Source: Metasolibacillus meyeri
GTDB lineage: Bacteria; Bacillota; Bacilli; Bacillales_A; Planococcaceae
NCBI RefSeq assembly: GCF_003049505.1
Contig: NZ_PYWN01000062.1
Location: 1 to 48,639 of the forward strand
Direction: 5' to 3'
Length of the DNA: 48,639 bases
The notes beneath the pieces are model-generated. The model saw only the letters and a program-made list of their open reading frames with translations. It did not search any database and was not told the origin of the DNA. Of this stretch, positions 1 to 7,655 are shown one piece after another. Within the stretch, counting starts at the first letter, position 1, and each line of letters starts with the position of its first letter. Made by a program: the position numbers and the translations under genes.

Positions 1-61
1 CTTTAGTTTAAAGTGAGCGGTTTTGACTTGTCTACTTTAATGGGAGTATATCAACCTGTGT

Positions 62-133
62 TTTCGCTCATCAAAGACACAAATGCGCTCATTAAACCCA
101 AATTTTCGCTCAGCGGAGACAGGAATTCGCTCA
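62..133 (-). repeat. 21-bp periodic repeat downstream of cbiX
   Basis: Read on the minus strand, TGAGCG occurs four times at an exact 21-bp spacing (plus-strand CGCTCA at 65-70, 86-91, 107-112 and 128-133). The remainder of each unit is degenerate. A TGAGCG on the opposite strand lies at 14-19. The array begins 11 bp past the cbiX stop codon. It encodes no convincing protein and does not form a simple terminator. The period equals two helical turns, which would put every unit on one face of the DNA, but its role is unknown. The window edge may cut the element. Confidence 0.6.
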
Positions 134-144
134 ACCAGTCCCCC

Positions 145-1356
145 TTAATGCTGGTGATGCACTGGTCCGTGAATTCTTGCATACTCGCGGTAGTTTTCAA
201 GGTCTTGCATACCTGTTGATGTGCCGTTGATTGCTTGCTCTGCCCGCTCCACTAATACATGCTGCAATTCAGGGTGATAACCAAAGTAGCCAGCAATGTC
301 AATGGCTACATCTGGATACACTTCGCCAAACTGCTCGCGCATCTTTTTCATACGCTCCATGAGTATGCCTGTGAACAGGAAGTACGGTAGCATGACAATG
401 CGTTTCGCTCCTGATTTAACACAATGCTCAATCCCATCTGGTACAGTAGGTGTTGTGACGCCCATAAAGGCACACTCTACCGATTTGACATGCAATTTTT
501 CTGCTAATAGCTGGGTGATTTTATAAAAATCAGCCTTCGCTCCCGCATCACTGCTTCCACGTGCAATAAATAAGATAGTTGTATCGGGATGTTGGCCTGC
601 TGTATCAAAGCCGATTTCCTCTAAGCGAGCCAATAAAATCTTGAAAATTTTGTCGTGAATGCCGATTGTTTGCCCATACGTGAATGTAATATGTGGGAAA
701 TGCTCGCGTGCATGCTCGATTTCCGCTGGGATGTGCAGCTTTGAATGCCCTGCGTGTAGCAAAATAATTGGCACAACATGCACCTCTTCTGCCCCTTTTT
801 CCACACAGTTTTCAATGCCTTCCTCAATATCTGGTGCAGCAAACTCTAAAAAGCATGTTTCAACTAAAAAGCTGGGGTCAATTAAATAGCGTGTGCGCTC
901 GACAAATTGGCGTACTTCTTCGTTTCCTGCTTCTAATTTACTGCCATGCCCAACGAATAAAATCGCCTTTTTAACTTTTTCTCCCGCCTTTTTCTTGCGT
1001 TTATATTTATGGATGCCTTGAATCGTTTCACGCTTGTCATTATGTTCAAACGTACCTTCAGCACCGAGGCGGTAAATAATATTTTCTTCCTCGACTTCCT
1101 CATGGACAACGGCACGCGCCACCTCATCATTTGGCACATGATACCACGTTGCATCTGGATAAGAAATGACAACACATTTATCTTTGCAGCGACCGTTACA
1201 GCGCGTTCTTGATGTATGAATTACCTCATCTAGCTTGTGCTCCGCAATTTCACGGCGGATGGCCTGTGTCACTTCCTCACCACCTGCACTTAGACATGTC
1301 GCACCATTACAAATCAACAAATGGCGCTGCGTTTTTTGTAAATTCCATGTTGTCAT
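145..1356 (-). CDS. cbiX: Sirohydrochlorin cobaltochelatase CbiX with N-terminal 2Fe-2S ferredoxin-like domain
   Basis: This 403-residue protein should insert Co2+ into sirohydrochlorin, the committing step of anaerobic cobalamin synthesis. Residues 130-385 hold two CbiX-like halves, beginning ILFVGHGSK (His137 expected at the metal site) and ILFIARGSSD; HAGHSKLHIP lies in the first half. The tail ends in His-rich GPVHHQH. Residues 10-95 are an extra domain with Cys16, Cys21, Cys53, Cys57 and Cys61, the pattern of thioredoxin-like 2Fe-2S ferredoxins. A short charged linker (about 118-129) joins them. The family is usually about 260-310 residues, so this is a fusion. B. megaterium encodes a separate ferredoxin-like CbiW near CbiX, and the fused domain may be its equivalent. 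It is the last gene of block A and its ATG overlaps the upstream stop (ATGA), with AGGGGG before it. Confidence 0.9.
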   Translation of the reverse strand: MTTWNLQKTQRHLLICNGATCLSAGGEEVTQAIRREIAEHKLDEVIHTSRTRCNGRCKDKCVVISYPDATWYHVPNDEVARAVVHEEVEEENIIYRLGAEGTFEHNDKRETIQGIHKYKRKKKAGEKVKKAILFVGHGSKLEAGNEEVRQFVERTRYLIDPSFLVETCFLEFAAPDIEEGIENCVEKGAEEVHVVPIILLHAGHSKLHIPAEIEHAREHFPHITFTYGQTIGIHDKIFKILLARLEEIGFDTAGQHPDTTILFIARGSSDAGAKADFYKITQLLAEKLHVKSVECAFMGVTTPTVPDGIEHCVKSGAKRIVMLPYFLFTGILMERMKKMREQFGEVYPDVAIDIAGYFGYHPELQHVLVERAEQAINGTSTGMQDLENYREYARIHGPVHHQH

Positions 1357-2042
1357 ATCGCATTCCCCCTATATTGTTCGAGCCACGCTTGAAAGAATTG
1401 CTGACGCTTGGCAAATTTATAAAACTCTTCATTGTCTTTAGCATTTGTATTATAAAAATTGAGTAAAGCGATGAGCAAGCCTGTGATATCTTGTGCAGGC
1501 ACCTTTTTTGCCACAAGCTTGCCAGGTTTCGCGTGTCTGCCCATTGGTACTGCTCCTACCCAAATATCAACCTGCTCTTGATAATAAACGAGCGCAATAT
1601 CGTCATATACCGCATTGTAGCAAGCAGATGCACAGGCATTAAAGCCGATGCGTAGGCGATACTTTGTCGCAAGCCCTTCTACTTCCGTAAACAATTGTTC
1701 TGCAAGGTCTTTGGCATGTAATTCCTCACCATCACAAAAATCACACCATTTAAATGTCGCCACATTGCCTGCTGGGTAAATATATAAATCTACCTCTTGA
1801 AATGCCGCCGTCACCTCTTCTACACGTGCTGTTTCCACAGACACCAAGAGGCGATGGGCAGCTGAATATTTAATCGCCCCTGTTTCGCCTGCAAGCTGAG
1901 CAATCGTTAACAGTTGTTGCGCGGTAAAATGCTTATTGACAATACCTGGTGCAACAGATAGACAAGTATAATCACCTTGTTCTTTTAATGTAGCAAAGGT
2001 TTTCGTTGGCATCGTTGTAAACATCTTTTGCACTTGATTCAT
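1353..2042 (-). CDS. Stand-alone nitrite/sulfite-reductase-like 4Fe-4S protein (CobG/CbiH60 C-domain-like)
   Basis: The protein (229 residues) carries CX2C at 100-103 (WCDFCDG) and CX3C at 137-141 (NACASACYNAV), the 4Fe-4S/siroheme ligand signature of nitrite/sulfite reductases. It has only one ferredoxin-like half plus the cluster domain, too short for a full reductase. The same architecture and motifs form the C-terminal third of CbiH60 in this locus, where the domain supports redox during corrin ring contraction. A redox role in cobalamin synthesis, or in electron supply to CbiX, is inferred from being coupled by ATGA to cbiX and following the uptake genes. GGGGGGAG precedes the ATG at 2042. 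Assimilatory nitrite or sulfite reduction is unlikely given its size. Confidence 0.75.
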   Translation of the reverse strand: MNQVQKMFTTMPTKTFATLKEQGDYTCLSVAPGIVNKHFTAQQLLTIAQLAGETGAIKYSAAHRLLVSVETARVEEVTAAFQEVDLYIYPAGNVATFKWCDFCDGEELHAKDLAEQLFTEVEGLATKYRLRIGFNACASACYNAVYDDIALVYYQEQVDIWVGAVPMGRHAKPGKLVAKKVPAQDITGLLIALLNFYNTNAKDNEEFYKFAKRQQFFQAWLEQYRGNAI

Positions 2043-2063
2043 ACAGCTCCCCCCTCATTTTTA

Positions 2064-3044
2064 TTATTTAAAGCTGTTTGGATAGAACCCTTTTGCTAAA
2101 ATCTCGATTGCTTCTGCAGCACGTACCCCTTCTGAAGCTGCGGATAATGGTAAAATCACAAAGTGTTCATTTTGTACAGCTGGTGTTGTGCTAAGTGCAG
2201 GGTCTTGCTTTAAGAAGTTGATTTTTTCTTCCGCCGTTGTTGCGCCATAATCAATCACAACAATCACCTCTGGTTGACGGTCTACCGCATCTTCTTTTGA
2301 TACTGTTGCCCAACCACTTTCAACATCACCAAAAATATTTTCTCCACCAGCAATTGTTACAAGCTCATTCATAAAGTTTTGTGCTGCTGTAAAGACATCT
2401 TGCTCTCCGCTGTCAAATACTAATACTTTCAATGGCTCTTGGTCTGTAGGAAGCTGTGCTGTAATCGCTTCTACATCTGCTGTCATCTGTGCAACTAATG
2501 CTTCTCCACGTTCTTCAATACGGAAGATTTTTGCAATGTTACGGATGTCGATGAAAATATTTTCTAGTTTTGGTCCTAACATTGAAGAAGATGTTTGTAA
2601 ATACGTGTGAATGCCTAATTCAGATAACTCCTCTGGTGTTCCTACACCTTTTTCACCAAAGGCACTTTTCCAACCACCATATAAAAAGTCCGCTTCTGCA
2701 TCGATTACTTGTTCCTTTGATGGATACTGATCTGCTAATACAGGCACTTTGGCATAAGCTTCTTGTAATGGTGCATAAATTTCATCATCTAAATAAGCTG
2801 TTCCAACCATTGAATCTTCTAAGCCAAGTGCTAACATCACTTCCGTTACATGTTGGTTTAACGAAATTGCTCGCTTTGGTGCTTCCGTATATTCTTGTAC
2901 TGTGTCATTATTTTCAATTGTAATTACTTGTTGTTCATTTTGTTTTGGTGTTTCTTCTTTTGTTGCTGGTTTTTCCTCGGTTGTGCCGCATGCTGCTAAC
3001 ACAAGTAGCATCGCTGTTATCCATAATAATTTTAACTTTTTCAT
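2064..3044 (-). CDS. btuF: Corrinoid ABC transporter substrate-binding lipoprotein (BtuF-like)
   Basis: A 326-residue lipoprotein with a type II signal peptide: basic start, hydrophobic stretch and lipobox LAAC with Cys19. After a Glu/Lys-rich linker comes a PBP fold of the iron-siderophore/B12 class (KRAISLNQHVTEVMLALG near residue 60, then GGWKSAFGE and a C-terminal FVILPLS region). It should capture corrinoid outside the membrane and deliver it to the BtuC/BtuD pair encoded just upstream. Its AAAGGAG overlaps the end of btuD, so translation is probably coupled. The family also binds haem and siderophores; the B12 assignment rests on the cobalamin riboswitch and biosynthetic neighbours. Confidence 0.85.
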   Translation of the reverse strand: MKKLKLLWITAMLLVLAACGTTEEKPATKEETPKQNEQQVITIENNDTVQEYTEAPKRAISLNQHVTEVMLALGLEDSMVGTAYLDDEIYAPLQEAYAKVPVLADQYPSKEQVIDAEADFLYGGWKSAFGEKGVGTPEELSELGIHTYLQTSSSMLGPKLENIFIDIRNIAKIFRIEERGEALVAQMTADVEAITAQLPTDQEPLKVLVFDSGEQDVFTAAQNFMNELVTIAGGENIFGDVESGWATVSKEDAVDRQPEVIVVIDYGATTAEEKINFLKQDPALSTTPAVQNEHFVILPLSAASEGVRAAEAIEILAKGFYPNSFK

Positions 3045-3047
3045 CGT

Positions 3048-3833
3048 TTATTCTCCTTTTGATTGCCATTGTTCTGATAAAAAGAACAATTGTGGTTTTT
3101 TTGTTGCGGGATGAATCGAAATTTCCGCTGTTACTTGAAATACTTTTGCTAATAGTGCAGGTGTTAATACGTCCTGCGGTGTGCCGACTGCACATAATTC
3201 GCCATCTTTTAACACGTAAATGGTGTCACAATAGGTCGCGGCTAAATTTAAATCGTGCAGTGCTGCAACGACGGTAATCGGCAATTGACGGATTAAATCC
3301 ATTAATTGCAATTGATGCTGAATATCCAAATGATTCGTTGGTTCGTCTAAAATTAATACTTGTGCTTGCTGTGCCAATGCTCTTGCAATGACAACGCGCT
3401 TTTTCTCACCTCCTGATAATGTGCTAAATTGGCGATCTGCTAAATGGGTAATACCTGTTTTCATTAGTGCTTGCTCAACAATTTGTTCATCTTCCGCCGT
3501 ATCCATTTCAAACAGCCCTTTATGTGGTGTTCTGCCCATTGCGACAAGATCCTGTACTGTGAATTCAAAGAGTATAGGGGTTTCCTGTCCAACAACAGCT
3601 AACTTTTTAGCCATTTGCTTTTCGTTTTGTGCCCAAACATCTTGCTCAAATAGCAATACTTGCCCTCCAGCAGGCTTTAAAAAACGATACATGCTTTTGA
3701 GCAACGTTGATTTGCCACTGCCATTTGGCCCCACTAAGCCAATCAGTTGCCCTTCTTGCATTTGCAGGGAAAGCTGTTCGATAATTTTCTTGTCGCCAAT
3801 TGCGACAGATACATCTTCTAAACGAAAAACCAT
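3048..3833 (-). CDS. btuD: Corrinoid ABC transporter ATP-binding protein (BtuD-like)
   Basis: The 261-residue ATPase has Walker A GPNGSGKST near residue 36, signature LSGGEKKRV near 138, Walker B VLILDEP and switch His in HDLNLAATYCD, all intact. It belongs to the FecE/BtuD group energising siderophore and B12 importers. Its ATG shares one base with the btuC stop (TAATG) and btuF starts three bases after its own stop, so btuC-btuD-btuF form one tight unit. Substrate is inferred from the riboswitch upstream of the operon. Confidence 0.88.
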   Translation of the reverse strand: MVFRLEDVSVAIGDKKIIEQLSLQMQEGQLIGLVGPNGSGKSTLLKSMYRFLKPAGGQVLLFEQDVWAQNEKQMAKKLAVVGQETPILFEFTVQDLVAMGRTPHKGLFEMDTAEDEQIVEQALMKTGITHLADRQFSTLSGGEKKRVVIARALAQQAQVLILDEPTNHLDIQHQLQLMDLIRQLPITVVAALHDLNLAATYCDTIYVLKDGELCAVGTPQDVLTPALLAKVFQVTAEISIHPATKKPQLFFLSEQWQSKGE

Positions 3834-4885
3834 TAGCTTCCCCCCTCACCAAATGTGTATTTTTGCTTGCGCAACATCCAAATGAAAAATGGACAGCCAC
3901 AAAGTGCTGTTAGTATCCCAATTGGCATTTCCTCTGGTGCAATGACAATGCGGGCAAACGCATCTGCCCATACTAAAAAGATGGCCCCAATCACAGCACT
4001 CACTGGCAATACTTGACGATAATTCGAGCCGACCAGCATACGCACAATATGTGGAATAATTAAACCGATAAAGCCGATTGAACCACTAACTGCTACTAAC
4101 ACACCTGTCAACAGTGACACCATCACAATAATCAGCAGGCGGAATTTTTCAATGGATATGCCTAATGTAGAAGCGGATTCCTCTCCAAGCAACAAAATAT
4201 TTAAGTAACGTGCATAAACACGCAAAACAGTATAAACGATGGCTAATACAAGAATCGGCAGCCAAATATTGCTCCATTTTGCACCAGCTAAACTGCCAAG
4301 CATCCAGTGCAATACCGCTTTCATACCGCCTTCCTGCTTACTCATCATCAGCATAAAATTACTAATCGCAGATAAAACGAGTGATACCGCAATACCTGCC
4401 AACAATAAGCGAATGACCGATAAGCGCCCATTTACTCGTGCCAGGAAAAAGACAACAATTACCGATAGCATCGCACCTAAAAACGCAGCAAAGGATAGCG
4501 CATAAATACCGAAAAAGGAAAATGCACCAAGTAAAATCACAGAGGTAGCGCCAACAGTTGCTCCTGAGGACACGCCAAGTATGTAAGGGTCTGCAATCGA
4601 ATTACGTACGATGGCTTGAATCGCTGCACCACTAATTGCCAAGCCTGCTCCGACAGTGGCCGCTAGCAAGACTCTTGGTACACGTATTTGCCAAATAATT
4701 ACTTCTTGTGAGCGACTATAGCTGCTTGTGAAAAAGGAATCGAGCCCTAGCTTCGAAAAAATTACTTGCCAAATCGTTGTGGGCGTAATTGCCACAGAGC
4801 CAACCATAACGGCGGCTGTCATTGAAGCGAGTAGCACTAGCAGCAAAATTACAACAAGTAAAGCGACATTTTTTGGTTGCCTCAT
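3833..4885 (-). CDS. btuC: Corrinoid ABC transporter permease (BtuC/FecCD family)
   Basis: About 350 residues with roughly ten hydrophobic segments, typical of FecCD permeases: PRVLLAATVGAGLAISGAAI, LGVSSGATVGA, and the C-terminal IGLIIPHIVRMLVG helix contacting the ATPase. An in-frame codon exists at 4921, but the ATG at 4885 overlaps the methyltransferase stop as ATGA and gives the usual family N-terminus (MRQPKNVALL), so it is preferred. It forms the membrane channel for corrinoid import with the two following genes. Confidence 0.88.
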   Translation of the reverse strand: MRQPKNVALLVVILLLVLLASMTAAVMVGSVAITPTTIWQVIFSKLGLDSFFTSSYSRSQEVIIWQIRVPRVLLAATVGAGLAISGAAIQAIVRNSIADPYILGVSSGATVGATSVILLGAFSFFGIYALSFAAFLGAMLSVIVVFFLARVNGRLSVIRLLLAGIAVSLVLSAISNFMLMMSKQEGGMKAVLHWMLGSLAGAKWSNIWLPILVLAIVYTVLRVYARYLNILLLGEESASTLGISIEKFRLLIIVMVSLLTGVLVAVSGSIGFIGLIIPHIVRMLVGSNYRQVLPVSAVIGAIFLVWADAFARIVIAPEEMPIGILTALCGCPFFIWMLRKQKYTFGEGGS

Positions 4886-5721
4886 TTTGTTTCTACCATC
4901 ACTTTCTGTACAGGTGTCCATGTAATAATCGCCGCATAAAACGTATGCGAATAACTATATACGCCGTTTTCTTCAACAATAAATGGCGCTAGTGCTGCCT
5001 CTACATGTTCCATATTAAATTGTGCATCCAATATTTTTTTGTTTTGCGCTGTTAACAGCGCTTCTTTGCTGTCATAACGATAGGTGCGTTCTAACGGAAT
5101 CATTTGACAATCCGCATAAATCCCTAGCTGGTAGAGCATATTGACAATTTCAATATAATCGCGTCGTGGAAACTTAATTGCATAGCCATATGTATCATGC
5201 AAGATATTGTAATGCGGTTGAATCGGCCCCGTTGTCATCCCAATAATTGCTTTTTTGCGAGCAAGCTCATTCATTTTTACTAATGTTGCATTCATATGGT
5301 ACATGCGATAAAAACAATTCACACCAAGCACCACATCATGCTGTGCTAAAGCAAGTTGCTCAAACTTGCCATGACATAGTTTGACGCGCTTCGTTGTGTG
5401 CTGCTTTAAATACGCTAAGACGCTTTCTGAGCTATCCACACATGTGACACTTGCCACATAGCTTTCTAAAGGAAACGTATAATTGCCCCAGCCTGGTCCT
5501 ATTTCCAACACTTCATCTGCTGGTGTGAGATGTGCTTGCATCGCTTGAAAAATAGTTTCAGCATAGGCATCGGTTTGCTTCGGCTTTTTCTTCGCCATCG
5601 ATGCTGCCCAAAAGGCTTCCTCTAGCGCATCGTCCACCATGCGCTCAGGCATTTTCCCGTGCCAATCATGCATCCCCTCTTGCCACAATTGCTCAAAATT
5701 TATGACCAAAGGACCTTTCAT
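4882..5721 (-). CDS. Class I SAM-dependent methyltransferase of unknown substrate, first gene of the B12-uptake operon
   Basis: The 279-residue protein carries VLEIGPGWGNYTFPL, a clear motif I for S-adenosylmethionine binding in a Rossmann fold, followed by VTCVDSSESVLAYL (motif II acidic residue). It does not resemble the tetrapyrrole methylase fold of CbiL/CbiF/CbiH/CbiET. The ATG at 5721 is chosen over one at 5748 because AAAGGGGG lies just before it; the longer form would start inside the terminator region. It is the first gene behind cobalamin riboswitch A and overlaps btuC by ATGA, so it is probably made when B12 is scarce. A role in corrinoid salvage or modification is only inferred; no substrate can be read from the sequence. 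Confidence 0.8.
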   Translation of the reverse strand: MKGPLVINFEQLWQEGMHDWHGKMPERMVDDALEEAFWAASMAKKKPKQTDAYAETIFQAMQAHLTPADEVLEIGPGWGNYTFPLESYVASVTCVDSSESVLAYLKQHTTKRVKLCHGKFEQLALAQHDVVLGVNCFYRMYHMNATLVKMNELARKKAIIGMTTGPIQPHYNILHDTYGYAIKFPRRDYIEIVNMLYQLGIYADCQMIPLERTYRYDSKEALLTAQNKKILDAQFNMEHVEAALAPFIVEENGVYSYSHTFYAAIITWTPVQKVMVETK

Positions 5722-5740
5722 TCGTAAGCCCCCTTTCTTT

Positions 5741-5790
5741 TTCTTCAAAATAAAAAGGTGTTAGAAAGAAAAACTTTCCAACACCTCTAG
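5741..5790 (-). terminator. Attenuator terminator of cobalamin riboswitch A
   Basis: On the minus strand AGGTGTTGGAAAG (5786-5774) pairs with CTTTCTAACACCT (5768-5756), one mismatch, with a TTTTT loop, followed by TTTTTATTTT. It lies directly upstream of the methyltransferase ribosome binding site and downstream of the B12 aptamer, the layout of a transcriptional OFF switch. Confidence 0.85.
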
Positions 5791-5913
5791 TAATTATGTT
5801 AAGGCATAATTGTGTCCAGATTTTTTTCGAACAAGCGCTGTGCAAGCCTCTCTTCAAAATCTGTGACATCCGCCAGAGGCTTTCTTTTGATTCAATTGCT
5901 GCATCAAAAGAAA
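5791..5913. repeat. Dispersed structured repeat, copy 1 (inside riboswitch A leader)
   Basis: In plus orientation: hairpin 1 AATTATG...CATAATT (5792-5810), long-range stem TGTCCAGATTTT with AAAATCTGTGACA, a variable inner segment, a GCC-AGA-GGC mini-hairpin and a final CTTTTGAT...ATCAAAAG hairpin. It lies between the B12 aptamer and the attenuator terminator, so it would be transcribed in the leader of block A. Confidence 0.7.
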
Positions 5914-5981
5914 AGTTTGCACAATGAATCCATGTCCATTGTTCAAAGCCCCCCATAATCCCGTAGGTGTTTGTTTTACTT

Positions 5982-6138
5982 GATGAGGCAGGTCTCCTGA
6001 CTTATCTTCATCGCGCATTAGCTCTTCCCGATTGCTCAGTGAGTTATCCTAATTCGCTCCAAATTACAGTGGCGGGTACCGTGGCGAAATCGCATCGCAC
6101 TTCCCTTTTAAGCAGCAAGCAACTTGCCGCACCTCATC
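5982..6138 (-). promoter_or_regulatory. Cobalamin riboswitch A (aptamer)
   Basis: The minus strand has the B12 box AAGTCAGGAGACCTGCC, the upstream core ending CCGCCACTGTAA and a GGGAAG segment. Closing stem P1 is formed by GATGAGG (6138-6132) and CCTCATC (5988-5982). The aptamer begins only nine bases past the cobQ stop, so no separate promoter fits between them unless it lies within cobQ. It should repress the methyltransferase-btuCDF-cbiX block when adenosylcobalamin is plentiful. Confidence 0.95.
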
Positions 6139-6146
6139 ACATCTCT

Positions 6147-7655
6147 TTATTTAATTGTATTTGTCTCATGTAAAATCGTATAAAGCTTGTCCATATCAAG
6201 ATGTGCGCGCACATGCTGATCCAGTCGCTCGTAGGCTTCATCGCGAAGCTCAGCATCTGTTTTAATAGCTAACGCTAAAGGAGCTAATCCTTTTTGCACG
6301 CGTAGTTCATTAATCAAACGTCGTGTTAGGTGGCGATTATGGAAAATTCCATGTAAATACGTGCCAATTACTTGCCCATCAGCCGTTATCGCTCCATCCA
6401 GTCGCCCATCAGCCATTTTCACAAAAGGGGTTGCCCCTTCCTTTAACGTCGTACGTCCTAAATGGATTTCATAGCCTGTCACTTCTTCATTTGTCGCCAA
6501 AATAATACCTGCCACTTGCACCGTTTGCTTTTCAGGGAAAAACACGGTTTCAATCGGTAGAAGACCAAGACCTTGTGCCGTGCTGCCATCTCCTTCTATG
6601 CCTTCTGTATCAATTAATACTTCACCAAGCATTTGATAGCCACCACAAATGCCGACAATTTTCGTACCTGCTTGATACAGTGCAACAATCGCAGCATCTA
6701 AGCCTGTTTGCTTCAACCATTGTAGATCGTCAATCGTATTTTTTGTTCCCGGTAGAATCAGCAAATCAGGATTGCCTAGCTCCGTCACGGATTTGACGAT
6801 GCGTACACCAACACCGGGCTCTTCAAATAATGGGTCAATATCTGTGAAATTCGAAATGCGCGGTAGCTGAATCATCGCAACGTCTAGCGCAAATTCCCCT
6901 GGTTTTGGCTTTTTCAAACGCAAAGAGGATAAGGCCAAAGAGTCCTCGGCATCGATTTCAATAGCCAAATAGGGAATAACGCCTAATACAGGGATACCTG
7001 TTTCCTGCTCCAGCCATTCTAAGCCATCATCTAATAGCTCTTTCATGCCACGAAATTTATTAATGACAAACCCTTTGACACGCGCACGTTCCGCATCATC
7101 TAGTAGAGCTAATGTGCCGATAATCGAGGCAAACACACCACCACGGTCAATATCTGCCACTAAAATGACTGCGGCATCCGCTAAATGGGCCATGCGCATA
7201 TTAGCAATATCGCGTGCCTTTAAATTGATTTCAGCGGGGCTCCCCGCACCTTCTAGCACAATCACTTCATAATTTGCCTGCAAATAACGCACCGAATTTT
7301 CTACCTCTGGCATGACCTGTTCAACAAAATGACTGCGATACGTTTTGGCATTCATATCTAAATAATGCTTGCCATGTAGCACGACCTCTGACACCATATC
7401 TTGCTTTGGTTTGAGCAAAATCGGATTCATATGTGTCGTCGCTTGAATGCGCGCGGCCTCTGCCTGTACACCTTGTGCGCGACCAATTTCGCCACCATCT
7501 TGCGTAATATACGAATTCAGCGCCATATTTTGTGATTTAAACGGTACGACTTTGTAGCCATCATTTGAAAAAATGCGGCATAATGCGGTACAAATCATGC
7601 TTTTCCCCACATCAGAAGCCGTCCCTTGCACCATGATTGCCTTCGCTTTTGTCAT
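6147..7655 (-). CDS. cobQ: Cobyric acid synthase CobQ/CbiP
   Basis: A 502-residue glutamine-dependent amidotransferase that amidates side chains b, d, e and g of adenosylcobyrinic acid a,c-diamide. The N-terminal dethiobiotin-synthetase-like P-loop is MVQGTASDVGKSM, followed by PFKSQNMALNSYIT. The C-terminal class I glutaminase domain has the nucleophile in GICGGYQMLG (near 333) and the catalytic His in GTYLHGIFHN. Length is normal. Its ATG overlaps the cobO stop by one base (TAATG). It is the last gene of block B; riboswitch A follows directly. Confidence 0.97.
   Translation of the reverse strand: MTKAKAIMVQGTASDVGKSMICTALCRIFSNDGYKVVPFKSQNMALNSYITQDGGEIGRAQGVQAEAARIQATTHMNPILLKPKQDMVSEVVLHGKHYLDMNAKTYRSHFVEQVMPEVENSVRYLQANYEVIVLEGAGSPAEINLKARDIANMRMAHLADAAVILVADIDRGGVFASIIGTLALLDDAERARVKGFVINKFRGMKELLDDGLEWLEQETGIPVLGVIPYLAIEIDAEDSLALSSLRLKKPKPGEFALDVAMIQLPRISNFTDIDPLFEEPGVGVRIVKSVTELGNPDLLILPGTKNTIDDLQWLKQTGLDAAIVALYQAGTKIVGICGGYQMLGEVLIDTEGIEGDGSTAQGLGLLPIETVFFPEKQTVQVAGIILATNEEVTGYEIHLGRTTLKEGATPFVKMADGRLDGAITADGQVIGTYLHGIFHNRHLTRRLINELRVQKGLAPLALAIKTDAELRDEAYERLDQHVRAHLDMDKLYTILHETNTIK

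Noticed and set aside
62-133. CRISPR array from the periodic repeats
   Set aside because: The repeated core is only six bases and the total period is 21; there are no 25-35-base repeats, spacers of constant size or cas genes.
1353-2042. Assimilatory sulfite or nitrite reductase
   Set aside because: It is less than half the usual length and has only one ferredoxin-like half; the context is cobalamin synthesis.
2570-2923. 117-residue plus-strand frame opposite btuF
   Set aside because: It is a reverse-strand shadow of btuF, rich in Leu and His, without a ribosome binding site.
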